Made by a program: the position numbers and the translations under genes
In this document: piece after piece, positions 31,721 through 32,530 of the stretch
How positions within the stretch are numbered: the stretch's first letter is position 1
How the letters are laid out: each line of letters begins with the position of its first letter
The notes under the pieces: model-generated
What the model was told of the DNA's origin: nothing
The model's database searches: none
Seen by the model: the letters and a program-made list of their open reading frames with translations, nothing else
Assembly: GCA_038317095.1 (NCBI GenBank)
Contig: JBBQBB010000039.1
Coordinates: 1-32,530 of the forward strand
DNA from: JAGXTF01 sp038317095
GTDB lineage: Bacteria > Bacteroidota > Bacteroidia > NS11-12g > UBA955
Length of the DNA: 32,530 nucleotides
Direction: 5' to 3'

Positions 31721-32530
31721 TCATCCAAAAACCCAATTAAAAACATCATCAACTCTTCCAAAAGTTTGAATCTTGATTTTATACTTACCATCCGGTATTT
31801 TATTGTATTTACTTAAAACAATTTCTTCAAAACCCAATTTTTCGGCCTCACTGATTCTTTGCTCAACCCTTTGAACGGATCTAATTTCGCCACTCAATCC
31901 TACTTCGGCACAGAAAACCGTTTTAGGTGAAATGGTAATTCCTTGAAAACTACTCATAACGGCCGCAACTACGGATAAATCAATGGCAGGATCTTCCAAC
32001 CTCAACCCACCTGCAATATTGATAAAAACATCTTGTTGTCCAAGTCTGAAACCACATCTCTTTTCAAGGACCGCCAAGAGCATGTTTAATCTTCGCAGAT
32101 CAAAACCTGTAGACGAACGTTGCGGAGTACCATATACTGCCGTGCTCACCAATGCCTGTGCCTCCAATAACATGGGTCTAATTCCTTCCAAAGCGCACCC
32201 TATAGCAATTCCACTAAGTTGTTCATCTCGCTGGGCCAACAATATTTCACTTGGATTTTTTACACCCTCCAAGCCAGTGGATCGCATTTCATAAATTCCC
32301 ATTTCATTAGTGCTGCCAAATCTATTCTTTAAAGTTCTCAATATACGATAAGCATGTTGCCTATCTCCTTCAAACTGAAGCACCGTGTCAACCATGTGCT
32401 CTAACAGTTTAGGTCCCGCAATGGTGCCATCTTTGGTGATATGCCCAATTAGAAAAACTGGAACATCCGACTCTTTAGCATATTGAAGTAATTTGCCCGT
32501 ACATTCCTTTATTTGTGAGATGCTACCTGG
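31721..32530 (-). CDS. radA: DNA repair protein RadA, C-terminal part
   Basis: The visible 269 residues are the C-terminal portion of RadA (Sms), a RecA-like helicase for recombination intermediates; the N-terminal zinc finger and Walker A lie beyond the window edge. Seen are PGSISQIKECTGKLLQYAKE, VFLIGHITKDGTIAGPKLLE, the RadA-specific KNRFG motif in LKNRFGSTNEMGIYEM, and the C-terminal Lon-like domain (DVFINIAGGLRLEDPAIDLS, VGLSGEIRSVQRVEQRI). The frame remains open to the last base of the window; the ATG at 32395 is internal and not the start. TGA is at 31723-31721. Confidence 0.95.
   Translation of the reverse strand, partial: PGSISQIKECTGKLLQYAKESDVPVFLIGHITKDGTIAGPKLLEHMVDTVLQFEGDRQHAYRILRTLKNRFGSTNEMGIYEMRSTGLEGVKNPSEILLAQRDEQLSGIAIGCALEGIRPMLLEAQALVSTAVYGTPQRSSTGFDLRRLNMLLAVLEKRCGFRLGQQDVFINIAGGLRLEDPAIDLSVVAAVMSSFQGITISPKTVFCAEVGLSGEIRSVQRVEQRISEAEKLGFEEIVLSKYNKIPDGKYKIKIQTFGRVDDVFNWVFG

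Noticed and set aside
32395..32395. ATG 32395 as the start of radA
   Set aside because: Conserved RadA sequence continues upstream in the same frame to the end of the window, so the gene is cut by the window edge.
1..32530. CRISPR array, tRNA or rRNA genes
   Set aside because: No regularly spaced direct repeats, cloverleaf-like sequences or rRNA signatures were seen by eye on either strand.

Overview
The window looks like a chromosomal segment from an uncultured or poorly known member of the Bacteroidota. The evidence is several type IX secretion (T9SS) C-terminal sorting domains, the phylum's promoter style (TTG, about 19-20 bp, TAnnTTTG) with weak or absent Shine-Dalgarno sequences, paired OmpH/Skp genes beside murI, a TlpA-type lipoprotein with an N-terminal glycan/redox module, and a DUF4173-like membrane protein next to rpmH-rnpA-yidD. 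I cannot place it below phylum from this sequence alone.

Layout. 1-4569 is an AT-rich accessory block: a small Cys-rich secreted protein, a large exported protein with propeller-like repeats and a C-terminal CxxC (thioredoxin-like) region, a small CPEC protein, a broken outer-membrane beta-barrel gene, and a beta-rich secreted protein. Three strong inverted repeats (574-615, 2366-2398, 2945-2980) sit exactly where the start regions of three consecutive genes should be. 4778-10834 is core: metG, an IS3 orfA scrap, rpmH-rnpA-yidD, a DUF4173-like membrane protein, then rpsF-rpsR-rplI closed by a clear terminator. 10891-18053 holds an MMPL/RND-type exporter and two tightly linked secreted proteins, the second a T9SS substrate of mosaic base composition. 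18252-20946 holds a LuxE-like acyltransferase (minus) divergent from a lipoprotein, with overlapping starts, and two Skp/OmpH chaperones closed by a terminator. 21013-24873 is murI-uvrC-pabB in a tight run. 24906-32530 is mostly on the minus strand: a PhoB-type response regulator, a TlpA-type thioredoxin lipoprotein, truB translationally coupled to a T9SS-exported protein, murB, a YbhB/PEBP lipoprotein and the C-terminal part of radA, with one small exported protein on the plus strand at 29645.

How it fits together. The core genes serve translation (metG, rpmH, rnpA, r-proteins, truB), envelope assembly (yidD, ompH pair, murI, murB), DNA repair (uvrC, radA) and folate supply (pabB). The accessory stretches consist almost wholly of exported proteins. 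No CRISPR array, tRNA, rRNA, prophage or recognised defence system is visible. The most unusual pattern is the series of palindromes replacing normal start regions in the 1-3.6 kb block.
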